Below, piece by piece: positions 62,936-64,000 of a stretch of DNA of 64,000 nt; within the stretch, counting starts at the first letter, position 1; each line of letters starts with the position of its first letter. The position numbers and the translations under genes were made by a program. The DNA is from Callipepla californica brunnescens (Eukaryota > Chordata > Aves > Galliformes > Odontophoridae): positions 28,493,105-28,557,104 of the forward strand of contig JALIRH010000006.1 of assembly GCA_023055505.1 (NCBI GenBank), in the 5' to 3' direction. The notes under the pieces are model-generated. The model worked only from the letters and a program-made list of their open reading frames with translations. It did no database searches and was not told where the DNA came from.

Positions 62936-64000
62936 TCATAGAAATGTTTTTTTCCTAGTTGTCTTGATTGTCATTCTACCTGTGTGCTGAGGAGAAGTAC
63001 TTTAGTGCCCCTATAACTTGTATTTCAACACTGGCATATAATCTAATGAGCTGTATATGAGGAGAGGTACTACTAAGTCAGTATAAGCATACTGTCAGGT
63101 TCAGAAAGCATTCTGCTGTCTAGGACATCATGCAGGTGTTTGTATCTGAGCAGGTTGCCTCTGTTCAGAGCTGCTTATACCTTTAACCTGCTTCGGCACT
63201 GCTTTGCATTTTATGGTCTGCTAGCTTTTTGATACAAAACTTGTAATGGCAAGAGGAATCTGATGAGAGTATCAGGAAGAAAGGAACACTATAATTTAAT
63301 CTCACTGGTACATGTTTGCAATCTTGACTTTGTCAAAGGTTTGACAGATTTGTTATTTTGATCAAGCTCTCTTCAGGCACGTGTCAATGAAATGGGAAAG
63401 AGTTCACTTCCACTTATTCAAACAGGAAAATACTTTGTAAATATCTGAAATGTTACTATTCTGGGATGGTTAGGCATTTAGCCCAGATGTATCACAAGAA
63501 AAAGAAGCCACTATAATATGTTCAAATGAAAAAAATTAAATGAACTCTTACATGTTGGCCATTTCCAGATTGTTGGGTGGTTTGCTATGTATGTACATGA
63601 GTACTATAGGAATCTCATACCAATGACTCAAATTCAAGTACTACTGTCTTGCAAAGAGAAAAATGTTCAGAGTTGTTGATTCACAATTCACATTATAGGC
63701 AGGAAATAGAAGCCACGCTTTCCTTCCAATGTAACTGCTATGGTCCTGTTCTATAATGCAGTTCCTATTTTCCAGAATTATGTCTTTTCAAAGCAGAAAG
63801 CTCAATTCTTCACATTTCAGCCCCAGAGTTTTCAGAAGCCTATGGCTAAGACAGTGCATCATCTCACTATGAGGTTTATGGTTAGGAAAGGCTAAGAAGG
63901 CCAGTTAGGAAGGCAAGAAGAAACAGAAAAACTAATCTGAGAAATCATATCTATGTAAAAATTTACATCTGAGTGTAATAAGCTTTTAAATACAATATTT

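Larger units (their letters stand above)
58358..64000 (-). other. SPMIP4: C7orf31/SPMIP4 upstream intron or flank
   Basis: More N-terminal exons of C7orf31 are expected further right. I searched the minus strand here for the human N-terminal half and saw nothing that matches, so they probably lie beyond 64,000. The stretch holds two CR1 remnants, a 20-bp palindrome and a short direct duplication. Open frames such as 61,130-61,315 (minus) and 62,179-62,370 (plus) resemble no family. Confidence 0.45.

Noticed and set aside
1..64000. CRISPR arrays, bacterial operons, tRNA or rRNA genes, endogenous retrovirus LTRs
   Set aside because: The window is vertebrate nuclear DNA. I saw no regular spaced repeats, cloverleaf-forming sequence with A/B boxes, or paired LTR ends.

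Overview
The window is vertebrate nuclear DNA from a bird, very probably a galliform such as chicken or turkey. CR1 retroposon fragments are the only recognisable interspersed repeats. The two coding exons of somatic cytochrome c (CYCS) encode a protein that matches the chicken/turkey sequence as I remember it, including the residues that separate it from duck. Gene order also fits the vertebrate OSBPL3 - CYCS - C7orf31 (SPMIP4) block of human 7p15, with all three genes on the minus strand.

Layout, left to right. Positions 1-16,342 contain no recognisable coding exon and most likely belong to the first intron of OSBPL3, with one long CR1 fragment at 11.4-12.4 kb. A CpG island at about 16.15-16.80 kb carries a CCAAT box, a CRE and a strong minus-strand splice donor, so it is the probable OSBPL3 promoter and non-coding first exon. 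From 16.85 to 43.6 kb is intergenic DNA with microsatellites and small duplications but no gene I can support. CYCS occupies about 43.6-46.55 kb: a long candidate 3'UTR, coding exons 3 and 2, a non-coding exon 1, and a CpG-island promoter with an NRF-1 palindrome, two CCAAT boxes and two CRE-like sites.

An inverse CR1 copy lies at 47.54-48.1 kb. Next come exons that I assign by protein similarity to C7orf31/SPMIP4, a sperm-flagellum/centrosome protein: 58,299-58,357, then 50,182-50,356, then 49,868-49,953 in transcription order. The first two join in phase and align without a break to the human protein. The third aligns too but carries an in-frame TAA and has a poor acceptor. The remaining DNA to 64,000 is treated as C7orf31 intron or upstream sequence with three short CR1 remnants and one unidentified poly(A)-tailed insert.

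The three genes share no pathway; they are neighbours by conserved synteny. The observation most worth following is the apparent truncation or decay of the C-terminal half of C7orf31/SPMIP4. All human protein comparisons were made from memory, without a search.
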